64,000 nucleotides of DNA, from assembly GCF_016008875.1 (NCBI RefSeq), contig NZ_JADTQG010000010.1, positions 62,001-126,000 on the forward strand, given 5' to 3'. Shown piece by piece: positions 19,601-30,600 of the stretch. Every line of letters starts with the position of its first letter. Within the stretch, counting starts at the first letter, position 1. Below the pieces are notes generated by a model. That model saw only the letters and a list, made by a program, of their open reading frames with translations. It was not told the DNA's origin and made no database searches. Made by a program: the position numbers and the translations under genes. Source of the stretch: Ectopseudomonas mendocina. Its GTDB lineage: Bacteria > Pseudomonadota > Gammaproteobacteria > Pseudomonadales > Pseudomonadaceae.

Positions 19601-21591
19601 TCGATCAGAACACCTTTCGGCCTGCCTGTGGAGCCAGAAGTGTAGATGCTGTAGGCCAGGTTCTCCGGCACCGTGAGGCATGGCGGATTGGCACTGGAAT
19701 ACTGTTCCAGCGCCAGTTGATCGAGCTTCAGCGCACGAACACCGAGATCCTTTGGCAGGCGCGGCAGCAGCGTGGACTGCGACAGCAACACGATCGCCTG
19801 ACTGTCATCCAACATGTAGGCCAGCCGTTCCTGCGGATACTCCGGATCCAACGGCACATAGGCACCACCTGCCTTGAGGATCGCCAGCAACCCCACCACC
19901 ATCTCCAGGCTGCGCTCCACCGCGATCCCCACCAGGACATCCGGCCCGACTCCCGACTCCCGCAGCTTGTGCGCCAGCCTGTTCGCTCGCTGGTTCAACT
20001 CCAGGTAAGTCAACTCTTTCTCACCATCGATAAGAGCGATGGCATCTGGCGTTGCGGCTACCTGGGCCTCGATCAGTTGGTGGATACATCTGTCCGCCGG
20101 GTAACCGGCCTGGTTGCGGTTCCAGTCGTGCACTATCCGCTGAAACTCATGGCCATCCAGCATTGGCAGGTCGGCGATGCAACGCTCCGGTTGACGGACG
20201 ATCTCGCCCAGCAAATTACGCCAATGCCCAGCCAATCGCTCGACGGTCGAACGCTCGAACAGATCAGTGGCATAGGTCAGGGACGCCGCGATCGCCTCTC
20301 CACATTCGAAGGTATCCAGTGCCAGATCGAACTGGGCGGAACGACCGGCCCAGGTCAGATTCTCCATACTCAGGCCTGGTAAAGATCGGCTCTCGTTCCG
20401 CGACTCGTTCTGATGGTTGTACATCACTTGGAACAGCGGGCTATGGCTCAAGCTACGTCCTGGCTGCAACGCCTCCACCAGCTGTTCGAAGGGCAGATCC
20501 TGGTGCGCCTGAGCCTCCAGCGCCATGCGTTTTACCTGCTGCAACAACTCGCTGAAAGTCGTCGTCAGCTCGAACTGTGCTTTCAGTACCTGGGTATTGA
20601 CGAAGAAGCCGATCAGCCTCTCTGCCTCCACTCGATTACGGTTGGCGATGGGAACCCCGACACGGATGTCGGTCTGCCCGGAGTAACGGTGCAACAACGC
20701 CTGGAACGACGCCAGCAGCAACATGAACAGGGTGACACCTTGCTTCTGGGCCATTTGTCGCAAAGAGCGGGACAACGCGCCATCCAGTTCGAAACTCACA
20801 CTCGAACCAACGTAGCTCTGTAGCGCTGGACGCGGATGGTCGGTCGGCAGCTCCAGCATCGGTTGCTCACCACTCAGTTGAGTCATCCAATAGGTCAGTT
20901 GCCGTTCCCGCTCCCCTGCCTCCATCCAATCGCGCTGCCACAGTGCATAGTCGGCGTACTGGATCGGCAACTCCATCAGCCCCGCGTCACGTCCCTCGCA
21001 GCAGGCAGCATAGGTTTGAACCAACTCCTCCACTAGGATCGGCATGGACCAGCCATCGGCCACGATGTGATGCAGGGTCAGAACCAGCACATGATCGTCT
21101 ACCGCCAGACGCAGCAGTTTCACCCGTAACAACGGCCCCGTCTCCAGATCGAAGGGGCGCTGGATCTCCGCCTCGATACAGGACTCGATAGCCGAGTCGT
21201 CCGCGGCATCCGGCCCTTGCTCCTGATCCAGTTGCAAGACCATGTTCGGATGGATCACCTGGATCGCTTGCCCAGCCTCCTGGCGGAAGGTGGTGCGCAG
21301 GGTTTCATGGCGGGCGATCAGAACATCGAAGCTGCGCCGCAGCGCCACCACATCAAGCTCCCCACGCAACCGCAAGGCAGCAGGAATATGGTAGGCAGCG
21401 CTGCCCGGCTCCAGCTGCCAGAGGAACCACTGACGCTGTTGAGCGTAGGAGAGCAGTGGTTGCTCGTCAGGGGCTCTCCTGTAAACAGGCGTGATGCCAT
21501 ACAGATTCACACCCTGACGTTTGAGCAAGGCAGCCAGGGCCTTGCGCTCTTTACTGGACAATAACTGTACGGAGTCGAGCAGCTCTTGCAC
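13660..21591 (-). CDS. pvdJ: Pyoverdine NRPS: C-A(Ala)-T-E-C-A(Thr)-T
   Basis: The 2643-residue protein has two modules. C domain HHIVADG near residue 178; A domain YTSGSTG near 653; T domain GGDS near 1040; epimerisation HHLVVDG near 1231; C domain HHILMDG near 1709; A domain near 2177; T domain GGHS near 2582. A-domain codes read DLWNNALTY, close to the Ala code DLFNNALTY, and DFWNVGMVH, close to the Thr code DFWNIGMVH. The predicted unit is therefore D-Ala-Thr. The start is GTG at 21591 with TAGGAG 8 bases ahead, overlapping the stop of the upstream synthetase gene, so translation is coupled. The symbol is by position in the assembly line; the substrates differ from those of P. aeruginosa PvdJ. 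Confidence 0.93.
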   Translation of the reverse strand: MQELLDSVQLLSSKERKALAALLKRQGVNLYGITPVYRRAPDEQPLLSYAQQRQWFLWQLEPGSAAYHIPAALRLRGELDVVALRRSFDVLIARHETLRTTFRQEAGQAIQVIHPNMVLQLDQEQGPDAADDSAIESCIEAEIQRPFDLETGPLLRVKLLRLAVDDHVLVLTLHHIVADGWSMPILVEELVQTYAACCEGRDAGLMELPIQYADYALWQRDWMEAGERERQLTYWMTQLSGEQPMLELPTDHPRPALQSYVGSSVSFELDGALSRSLRQMAQKQGVTLFMLLLASFQALLHRYSGQTDIRVGVPIANRNRVEAERLIGFFVNTQVLKAQFELTTTFSELLQQVKRMALEAQAHQDLPFEQLVEALQPGRSLSHSPLFQVMYNHQNESRNESRSLPGLSMENLTWAGRSAQFDLALDTFECGEAIAASLTYATDLFERSTVERLAGHWRNLLGEIVRQPERCIADLPMLDGHEFQRIVHDWNRNQAGYPADRCIHQLIEAQVAATPDAIALIDGEKELTYLELNQRANRLAHKLRESGVGPDVLVGIAVERSLEMVVGLLAILKAGGAYVPLDPEYPQERLAYMLDDSQAIVLLSQSTLLPRLPKDLGVRALKLDQLALEQYSSANPPCLTVPENLAYSIYTSGSTGRPKGVLIEHRNAVALIGWALSVYSREDLCGVLASTSICFDLSVWEIFVTLSGGGYLVLAENALALAQLAARERVTLINTVPSAIKALGEGGLLPSGVRTINLAGEPLKQALVDDLYRSGQIRRVYDLYGPSEDTTYSTFTLRAPDGLANIGRPISNSSVYLLDESVNPVPVRGIGELCLSGAGLARGYLGRAALTAEKFLPDPFDGSALGGGRMYRTGDLARYRHDGVIEYAGRIDHQVKIRGFRIELGEVEAKLQAHSAIREAAVLDVEGPGGKQLVAYLVTADEYFAGSQRYSQLHDVLREYLKQALPDFMVPAHLIFLQKLPLTPNGKLDRKALPRPDASHQQRAYVAPRTELERRIAGIWAEVLKQEQVGLADNFFELGGDSIISIQVVSRARQAGIHFTPKELFQHQTVQGLAAVARQGAEAGLRIDQGPVTGLAPLLPIQQYFFDQDIPERHHWNQSVLLKTEQTLESSLLERALRALVIHHDALRLSFTREAGGDWLAQYRSIAEQEQAWAGSALVWQVEVDDAEGLEALCNEAQRSLDLERGPLLRAVLANLADDSQRLLLVIHHLVVDGVSWRILLEDLQTAYSQLKVGESVRLADKTSSTRAWAEHLRSYASDRALQEEKEYWLRQLTGTSAGLPCDNPGGSLQQRHGAIAHTRLNRTYTRKLLQQAPMAYRTQVNDLLLTALARVIARWTGQEAVLVQLEGHGREDLFEDIDLSRTLGWLTSMFPVKLTPAQSLDGSIKAIKEQLRGIPDKGIGFGALRYLGAQSTREALAELPQPRITFNYLGQFDDSFTEPSRFSESGGRLFLAPAAETTGANQSLDAPLGNWLSIDGQVYGGELSLSWSFSREMFKEASIQRLAEDYAEELQQLIDHCLQERCAGVTPSDFPLSGLNQEQLDRLPLPAQEIEDIYPLSPMQQGMLFHTLYQKTGGDYVNQMRVDVQGLEVERFRQAWQAVVDHHEVLRAGFITVFGQPLQVIRRRLELPFTVLDWASQPQLQLQQDLDAWSLADRQRGFDLQRDPLLRLTVIRTGENSHHLIYTSHHILMDGWSSSQLLGEVLQGYGGLAAPRQSGRYRDYIQWLLGQDKVASEAFWMGQLQALVEPTRLSQVFRYAGARGGTGYGDYYQVLDQRRTGAMGEFARQQRVTVNTLVQSAWLLLLQRYTGLDCVVFGATVAGRPADLKGAEQQLGLFINTLPVIASPKAEQTVGAWLEQVQSCNLALREHEHTPLFEIQRWAGWSGEGLFDSILVFENYPIAEALQRGSPAGLHFSGTQNFEQTNYPLTLAIGLGETLTIHYRYDREHFDDAVIERIAGHFGNLLQALTHDAQAWLAELPLLDDREQRQLIQSWNQIQANYPSDLCIHQLIEAQVAQSPEATALVFCGQALSYGELNRRANRLAHKLRELGIGPDVLVGIAVERGLEMVVGLLGILKAGGAYVPLDPEYPQDRLAYMMEDSGIHLLLTQAHLKEGLPIPEGVAYLELEAGEDWLAGYGEANPDNLAQPENLAYVIYTSGSTGKPKGTLLPHRNVMRLFQSTESWFHFDARDVWTVFHSYAFDFSVWELFGALLHGGRAVLVAKDVARSPEDFQALLVRERVTVLNQTPSAFKQLIPFASAAAEAGEALVLRHIVFGGEALDVGCLEPWFARFGDRQPQLTNMYGITETTVHVTYRPLSWSDLQQAAVSPIGVAIPDLSWYLLDGQLDPAARGIPGELYIGRAGLARGYHQRPALTAERFIPDPFDGSERGGGRLYRSGDLARDHGDGVIEYVGRMDHQVKIRGFRIELGEIEARLRESPAIREALVLAMDGTGGQQLVGYLLTCEPLDEERQRELRNGLRRNLKATLPDYMVPTHLLFLEHLPLTVNGKLDRKALPRPDSNLQQQIYVAPCTELEQRIAAIWAEVLQLKQIGLADNFFELGGHSLLAAQAISQINTQLGIDASLRLIFENPMLSEFSKALENHGLSLTDGGLSDIEKLMDEMAEA

Positions 21592-21601
21592 TGGGTATCT
21601 C

Positions 21602-24600
21602 CTACGAAATCAGCTTTTCAATTTCCTCCGTGTTAAGACGTTTAAGAGCCTCCAAGGATTTAGCCAACTCATTCTGGAATGGCTCGCCATGGGCTATTTT
21701 TCGCTGTATCGCCAGGCTGAAATCCGCCAGAGCAGGAAACTCGAACAACTCCTTCAAGGCCATTTCGATACCCAGTTGCTCACGAACGTGAACCATCACC
21801 TGGGTCGCCAGTAGCGAGTGCCCACCCAGCTCGAAGAAGTTGTCATGCCTCCCCACCCGTTCGACCTTGAGCACTTCGGCCCAGAGTGCGGCAACCCGCT
21901 GTTCCACCTCGCCTTGAGGCTCCAGGTAAGTCTGCGACAGCCCGGCCTCAGGCCTGGGCAGGGCCTTGCGCAGCAATTTTCCATTGGGCGACAGGGGCAA
22001 GCGCTCTAGGAAGATCAACAACGTCGGTACCATATATTCCGGCAAGTAGGCCCGCAGGGCCGCCTTGAGGCGTTCACGCAAGGCCTCCTGCCCTTCGCTC
22101 GGCAGGGCTTGCGACGGCACCACGTACCCGACCAGTTGCTGGCCGGCGGTCCCTTCCAGAACCAGCACCACCGCTTCACGGACATCGTCCTGCTGCTGTA
22201 ACCGCTCCTCGATTTCCCCCAGTTCGATACGCAAGCCACGGATCTTCACCTGATGATCGATGCGCCCGACATAATCGAGCGTACCGTCACCGCGATAGCG
22301 GGCCAGATCTCCGCTGCGATACAGCCGCCCACCGCCGTCCACACTGGTGTCGAAGGGGTCGGGGATGAAACGCTCCGCCGTCAGCGCAGGGCGACGGTGA
22401 TAACCACGGGCCAGGGAGTGTCCAGCGATGAATAGCTCGCCAACGCTGCCGACGGGACACACGCCGTCGTGGTGAAGCACATGGGTTCTGACATTGGCGA
22501 TCGGTCGTCCTATGGATGAAGTCCGATATTCACCCGTCGGAGTGAAGGAACAGGCGCAGGCATCGATAGTGGTCTCCGTCGGCCCATATAGGTTGACCAG
22601 GGTTCCGTCCCAGAACTGGGAAAGCTGTCGTACCAGAGCACCTCCCAGCGCCTCGCCACCACAGCACAACAAGCGCAGGGAAAGCATGCGTTCCCGAGTC
22701 GCCAGAGGCAACGCGGCATTCAGCAGGGATGGCACCAGTTGCAAAACCGTGATTCGTCGCTGCTGAACCTCCTCCCATAGCCGGGCCAGATCCTGCTGCA
22801 GGTCAGGCGCCGCCAAGTGCAATTGGGCCCCGTTCATCAGCGGCAACCAGAACTCCCACACCGAGGCGTCGAAGCTGAATGCGGTTTTCTGCAGCACGCG
22901 ATCCTGCGCCCCTAGGCCCAGGGTTTCCTGCATCCACTGCATATGGTTGAGCATGGCTGCTCGACGTATCGCCACACCCTTGGGCTGCCCGGTCGAGCCC
23001 GAAGTGTAGATCACATAGGCCAGGTTCTCCGGGCATGTCTCACCTTGCAGATTGGCCGTGTCATAACCTTGCAGCCAGTCATCCCCAGGCTCCAGAGCCA
23101 GGCAAGGCAGCGCATCCGGCACGGGTAGTCGTTCGCGCAGGCTGGGCTGAGCCAGAAGTAGATGAAGGCCACTATCCTCCAGCAGATAAGCCAGCCGTTG
23201 GCTCGGGTACCCCGGATCCAGAGGGACATAGGCCCCTCCAGCCTTGAGGATCGCCAACAATCCCACCACCATCTCCAGGCTGCGCTCCGCCGCAATTCCC
23301 ACCAGGACTTCCGGCCCTACCCCCAGCTCACGCAGCTTGTGCGCTAGCTTGTTGGCCCGTCGATTCAGTTGCAGATAGCTCAGCGCCTGGTCGCCGGCAA
23401 TTAGAGCGATAGCCTCAGGCGTCTTGATTACCTGATCTTCGATCAGTTGGTGAACGCATCGGTCTTGCGGATAGTCGATCCGGGTGCGATTCCAGCCATG
23501 TACGATCCGCTGCTGCTCGTCCGTTTCCAGCATGGACAGATCGGCGATACAACGCTCCGTTTGCTGAACGATGGCGCCCAGCAGATTGCGCCAATGCCCA
23601 ACCATGCGTTCGACGGTCGAACGCTCGAACAGATCCGTGGCATAGGTCAGGGATGCCATGATCGCATCGTCACACTCGAAGGTATCCAGTGCCAGGTCGA
23701 ACTGGGCGGTGCGGCTTTCCCAGGACAGTTCCTCGAACGCCAGATCCGACAACTGGCGGGCTCCGCCCTTCGCTGCTATCTGATGATTGAACATCACCTG
23801 GAATAATGGGCTGTGGCTCAAGCTACGCTCTGGCTGCAGAGCCTCCACCAGTTGTTCGAAGGGCAGATCCTGATGAGCCTGGGCGCCCAGCGCCGCAACC
23901 TTGACCTGCTGCAACAGCTCGTCGAAGGTGGTTTGCGGGAAAAACTCCGCCTTCAGCACCTGAGTGTTGACGAAAAAGCCGATCAACCGCTCCGTCTCCA
24001 CCCAGTGGCGGTTGGCAATGGGTACTCCGACACGGATGTCGGCCTGCCCGGAATAGCGGTGCAGCAACGCCTGGAAGGAAGCCAGTAGCAGCATGAATAA
24101 GGTAACGCCGCGGGCCTGAGCCAATTGCCGCAAGGAACGTGATAGATCAGCTCCCAGCTCGAAGTCTAGACGAGCACCGGCATTGCTCTGCACAGCTGGG
24201 CGCGGGTAGTCGGTCGGCAACTCCAGTACCGGCTGCTCATCGCCCAACTGCGCTTGCCAGTACTCCAACTGCCGTTCCCGCTCCCCGCCTTCCATCCAGG
24301 TGCGCTGCCAGACCGAATAGTCGGCGTACTGGATCGGCAATGTCGGCAACTGCAGCTCTTGGCCCTTGCTGTATCCCTCATAGAACCGCACCAATTCTTC
24401 CACCATGATTGGCGTGGACCAGCCATCGGTGACGATATGGTGCAGGGTCAGAACCAACACATGCTCATCCGCCGCCAGGCGCAGCAGCTTCATCCGCAAC
24501 AGCGGCCCGTTTTCCAGCTCGAAGGGGCGCTGGGTCTCCATCTCGATACGCACCTTCAGCGCCTGCTCGCCCAATCCTTCCAGCACCTCCACGGGCAACT

Positions 24601-27600
24601 CGACAAGCAACTGTGGATGAATGATCTGAACGACCTGTCCATCTTCCTGGCGGAAGGTAGTGCGCAAGGATTCATGGCGCTGAATCAGGGCGGCAAAGCT
24701 GCGTCGCAGCGCCTCGACGTTCAACTCTCCTTTCAGGCGCAAGGCCGTGGGGATATGGTAGGCGGCGCTCTGCGGCTCCAGTTGCCAGAGAAACCATTGT
24801 CTCTGCTGGGCATAGGACAGCAGCAGGGGTTGTCCGCGATCGATCACCGCAAAAGGCGGAGCGCCATTGCCGACGCCACGGCCTATCCGCTCCACAAAGA
24901 CGGCCAGAGAAGGCGCCTCGAACAGTTCTCGTAGCGGCAGTTCGATATCCAGGCTCTGACGGACTCGGGAAATCACCTGAATCGCCAACAGGGAATGTCC
25001 TCCCAGCTCGAAGAAGTTGTCGCTCAACCCGACGCCCCGATCCAGCTTCAACACTTCGGCCCAGATGGCAGCCACCTGCCGCTCCAGTTCCGTTCGCGGA
25101 GCTATGTAAGCCTGCTGCTGAAGACTGGCGTCGGGCCCGGGCAGCGCCTTGCGATCCAGCTTGCCGTTTGGCGTCAGCGGCAGACTGTCGAGGAAAATCA
25201 GATGTGCCGGCACCATATAATCCGGCAACCCAGCCTTCAGCCACTCGCGCAAGCCGCCTCGCGACAGATCCTGCTGCGTCGTGAGGACAGCCTGCTCCGG
25301 AACGAGCACCAGGTAACCCACCAGTTGCTTGCCGCTCGGGCCATCCATATCCACCACCACCGCGTCACGGATGGCCGGATGCCCCTGCAGCCTCGCCTCG
25401 ATCTCGCCCAGTTCGATACGGAAGCCACGGATCTTCACCTGGTGGTCGATACGGCCCAGGTAATCCATCAACCCGTTCGGACGCGCCCGGGTCAGATCGC
25501 CACTGCGGTATACGCGCCCACCCTCCTCGCCAAAAGGATCCGGCACGAAACGTTCGGCAGTCAGCCCCGGTCGCCCATGGTAGCCACGAGCCACGCCGCA
25601 GCCGCCCAGATACAGTTCTCCCGCCAGCCCCACAGGTAGCAGACTCAGGTCGGAATCCAGCACATAGGCGCAGCGTCCGCCAACCAAAGTACCGATGGGC
25701 GCATAGGACGAACCACAGGCATCCCCCGGGTGCGCTTTCCACAACAACGGTGTAACGACTGTCTCGGTCGGGCCATAACCATTGAACAGATACTGTGGAC
25801 GCAACGTCTTCCATGCCAGCTCATAGCTGGCCTGAGGAACCGCATCGCCACCAAAACAGTAGATACGAACAGGCGGCGGATTACCCTCACGCTCGGCATG
25901 CTCGGCCAACTGCTGCAGATAGGCCGGCGGCAAGGCCGTGATACTGACAGCATGACGGTGCATTTCCTGGTAGGTCTGCTCGGGCGTCCACAGGTCATCA
26001 TCTCGCAGCAACAGGCGCGCCCCATGGCTCAGGGCGGTCAGCCAACGCTCATGAGCGCCGTCGAAAGCCAGCGACATGAACTGCAATTCGCAATCCGCCG
26101 CGCTCATCTCGTAACGCTCGCCTATGGCCTGGCAGTGCATGGCCAACGGCCCATGTGAAACCTCTACGCCTTTGGGTTGCCCGGTAGAGCCGGAGGTATA
26201 GATCACGTAAGCGAGGTTCTCCCCCTCCAGGGAGACATCGGGGGCTGCCTCGGGATAGTCACGCCAGGTATCGGCTCGATCTACCGCCAGAACCGGCAGG
26301 CCGTCGATGATCGGCAAGCGATCCAGCAGATCGCTCTGGCTCAACACCAACGCCGCGACACAATCCTGCAGCATGAAGCGCAGCCGATCCGATGGATAGG
26401 ACGCATCCAGGGGCACATAGGCACCGCCTGCCTTCAGCACCGCGAGGAAGGCCACGAGTGTATGGGCAGAACGTCGCATGGCGACCGCAACCCGGATCTC
26501 CGGCCCCACGCCCATTTCGATCAGTCGATGGGCCAACTGGTTAGCCTGTGTGTCGAGTTGACGGAAGTTCAGTCGTTGATCGCCGCAGATAACTGCCAGT
26601 GCCTGTGGTGAACGCCCGGCTTGCTCCTCGATCAATTGATGCACATGACGATCAGCAAAATAGTTCGCCTGGCTCTGCCTCCCATTGCCAAGAATGAACT
26701 CCCGTTCCGCCTCACCCAACAACGACAGCTCGCATATGCGTTGTTTCGGCTGTACGCAGATCGCCTCCAGCAGGTTGCGCCAATGCGCTGCCAAACGCTC
26801 GATAGTCGATCGGTCAAACACACTCGTTGCATAGACCAGCGTCCCATGCAACACATTGCCCGACTCAAACGTGTCCAGCGCCAGATCGAACTGCGCGGCA
26901 CGGCTTTCCCACTGCAATTCCTCCACCATCAGTTCCGGCAAATGCCGTACCTTGCCCCTCAGTTCGCTCAGGTGGTTGTACATCACCTGGAACAACGGGC
27001 TGTGGCTCAGGCTGCGCTGCGGCTGCAACGCTTCCACCAGCCGCTCGAACGGCAGATCCTGATGCGCCTGGGCCTCGATGGCCGCCTGTTTCACCTGGCC
27101 AAGGAGTTCGACGAAACTCGCCTGTCCATCCACCTCGGCCTTGAGCACCTGGGTGTTGACGAACAGGCCGAGCAGACGCTCGGTCTCCATGCGGTTACGC
27201 CCCGCCACCGGTACGCCGACCCGGATGTCACGCTGGCCGCTGTAGCGGTGCAGCAATGCCTGGAACGACGCCAGCAGCAGCATGAACAGGGTCGCGCCTT
27301 CACGCTGTGCCAGTTGCCGCAGAGCGCTGCTCAGTTCGCTATCCAGCGCAATATCCAGACGTGCGCCGCGATGATCCTGCACGGCCGGACGCGGCCTGTC
27401 GGTCGGCAGTTCCAGCAACGGCTGCTCGCCACCGAGCCTGTCGCGCCAGTAAGCCAGTTGGCGTTGCTCCTCGCCCACCGCCATCCACTGCCGCTGCCAT
27501 TGGGCGTAGTCGGCATACTGGATCGGCATAGCCGGCAGTTGCGCAACCTTGCCCTGACCGTAAGCGCCATACAGTTCGATCAACTCTTCGACCACTACCT

Positions 27601-30600
27601 GCATCGACCAACCATCGGAGATGATGTGGTGCTGGGTCAGCAGTAGCAGGTGATCGTCTGCCGCCAGTTGCAGGAGCTTCACCCGCAGCAACGGCCCTTG
27701 TTGCAGGTCGAACGGCTCCTGCGCCTCGGTCTGTACCGCATCGGCGATCAGCGACTCGTCGGCCAGCGGCTCGACCCGCAGCGTCAATGCGGCGTGGGTA
27801 TCGATGATCTGCAGCGCTTGTCGATCCTGCTGGACGAAGCGCGTGCGCAGGCTTTCGTGACGTTCGATGAGGGCGTTGAAGCTGCGCTCCAGCGCCGGTA
27901 CGTCCAGGCTGCCACGCAAGCGCAGGGCCAGCGGGATGTTGTAGGCCGCGCTATCCGGCTGCAGCTGCCAGAGGAACCACTGGCGCTCCTGTGCATAGGA
28001 GAGCGGCAACGGCTGCCCGCGATCCACCGGCAGCATGGCCGGTTCGTCGCCTGCAGCCCCTTGACCCAGAGTCTGGACGAAGGCCTGCAGAGTGGTGTGC
28101 TCGAACAGGCTGCGCAGCGGCAAATCGATATTCAGCGCATGGCGAACCCGGGAAACCACCTGAGTCGCCAGCAGCGAGTGCCCGCCAAGCTCGAAGAAGT
28201 CGTCGTTCAGGCCGACGCGCTCCAGCTTGAGCACGTCCTGCCAAATACCGGCGATCCGTTGCTCCAGCTCGCTGCCTGGCGCCACGAAGGCGCGCTGCGA
28301 CTGGCTGGTGTCCGGTTTCGGCAGCGCCTTGCGATCCAGCTTGCCGTTCGGTGTCAACGGCAGCGCGTCGAGGAACAGCCACTGCTGCGGCACCATGTAG
28401 TCCGGCAGCCGCTGGAGCAGGCCCTCGCGCAGGCGGTCACGCAGCGTTTCTGGCGACAGCTCGGCCGAGGCGGGCACCACATAGCCCACCAGGGCCTTGC
28501 CGGTTGCACTGTCGTAGATGTCGACCGCAGCGTCGCGTACGCCGTCCAGCTCCAGCAGGTGGGCGGCAATTTCGCCCAGCTCGATACGGAAACCGCGCAC
28601 CTTGACCTGATGGTCGCCCCGCCCCACGTATTCCAGCAGGCCGTCGTTGCGACGCCGGCCGAGATCACCGCTGCGATAGAGGCGCCCGCCCGCTTCGGCA
28701 GCGAAAGGATCCGGCAGGTAGGCCACCGCCGTACGTGCCGGGTCACCCAGGTAGCCACGGCCGACCCCGGTGCCCGCCACGTACAACTCGCCCACCGCGC
28801 CGACGGGTACGGGCAGCAGGTCGCCGTCGAGCAGGTACAGACGATTGTTGTCGGTCGGGCTGCCGATCGGCAGACAGGCGCCCTGGGTGGTGTCCATCTC
28901 CACGCGGTAAAGCGCCACGTCGTCCGAGCATTCGGCCGGGCCATAAGCGTTGACCAGGCCTATCTGCGGATAACGCTGCAACCAGCGCCGGGCCAGTTCC
29001 GGCGGCATCGCCTCGCCGGTCGGTAGCAGCCAGCGAAGGCTGCCGAGAGCGGCCTGCGGCTCGTCCAGAAGCCCCTGAATGAGCGACGGCACGCTTTCCA
29101 GCACGCTGATGCCCGCCTCACGGACATGGGCCAACAGGGCCGCCGGCTCCTGAGCGATGACCTGAGGCACGATGTCCACCCGTGCGCCACATAGCGCCGC
29201 CGTGAGGAACTGCCAGACCGAGATATCGAAGCTCTGCGAGGCGGTCTGGGCGATGACGTCGTGCTCGTCCAAACCCAGGTAAGGCACCTTGCTCAACTGA
29301 TTGTTGAGCATGCCGCCCTGCTCCACCAGCACCCCTTTCGGCGTACCGGTGGAACCGGAGGTGTAGATCACATAGGCCAGATGACGGGCGCCAACGTATA
29401 TCTGCGGATCGTGTTGTGGGCCATCGCCAGCCTGGACGCCCTCCCACACCAGCAGGCGTGGCGCGTCTGCGGCTGCAAGCGAATCGAGCAATTGGCGCGC
29501 ACGCGCGACGCAGTCTCGGCTGCAGAACAGGACTGGCGCACGGCTCAGCTCCAGCAGGCGCAGCAGGCGCTCATCCGGCAGGTGCGGATCCAGCGGCAGG
29601 TAGCCCGCCCCGGCCTTGAAACTGCCGACGATCATGCCGAGCAATGGCAGGTCGCGTTCGGCCAGCAGCGCGACAGGCTGGTCGACCTGAGCGCCAGCGG
29701 CGATCAGCGCATGGCCGGCACGATTGGCCAGGCGATTGAGTTCGGCGTAGCTCCAACTCTGCCCCAGGCAGGATGCTGCGGTGCGCTCGGCGTAGCGCGC
29801 CACGCTAGCCTCGAACAGACGCACATAGCCCTGCTCCAGTGGATAGCTGCGCACCGTGCGATTACAGGCCTCAAGCAACTGGTAGCGGTCGTCCTCGGAC
29901 ATCAGTTGCAAGGCCGTGAACTCACCATGGAAACCACTGACCAGGGCGTCCAGGGCAACCTTCATGTCACGCAGCAGGCGGTCGACGGTCGCTTCGTCGA
30001 AGAAGCGCTGGTCATAGGACAGGTGCAGGCCCAGCTCGTCGCCCGGATAGATCACCACCGTCAGCGGGTAGTTGGTGTGGGTTCGGGCACTGTCGGCGAT
30101 GGCACTGAGTGCTTCGGCACCACTGACCACCGAGCTTTCCAGCGGTGCGTTCTCGAATACGAACAGGCTGTCGAACAGTTGCTGGTTGCCGTCGATGGCG
30201 CTGCAAGCCTGGATTTTCAGCAGTGGCAGATGCTCGTGCTCGCGCAGCGCCAGGTTGTGCTCGAACAACGCCTGCAGCCATTGCCTGACACTGCCGGTTT
30301 TTGGCATCCGCACACGCAGCGGAATGCTGTTGATGAACAGGCCGACGATGTCCTGCATTTCCGGTCGGCTGACCGGACGACCGGCCACGGTAACGCCGAA
30401 CAGCACGTCGCTGTCACCGCTGTAACGCTGCATGACCAGCGCCCAGGCCGCCTGGGTAAAGGTATTGACCGTCAGCTGGTAACGCTGGGCCAGTTCGCGC
30501 AGCGCACGGCCTTCGCTACGCGGCAGTTGCAGGTAACGATCACCAATCTGCGACTGCCCGCCCTGGCGCTGTGGCGGCCGGTCATAGGGCAGCCAGGTCG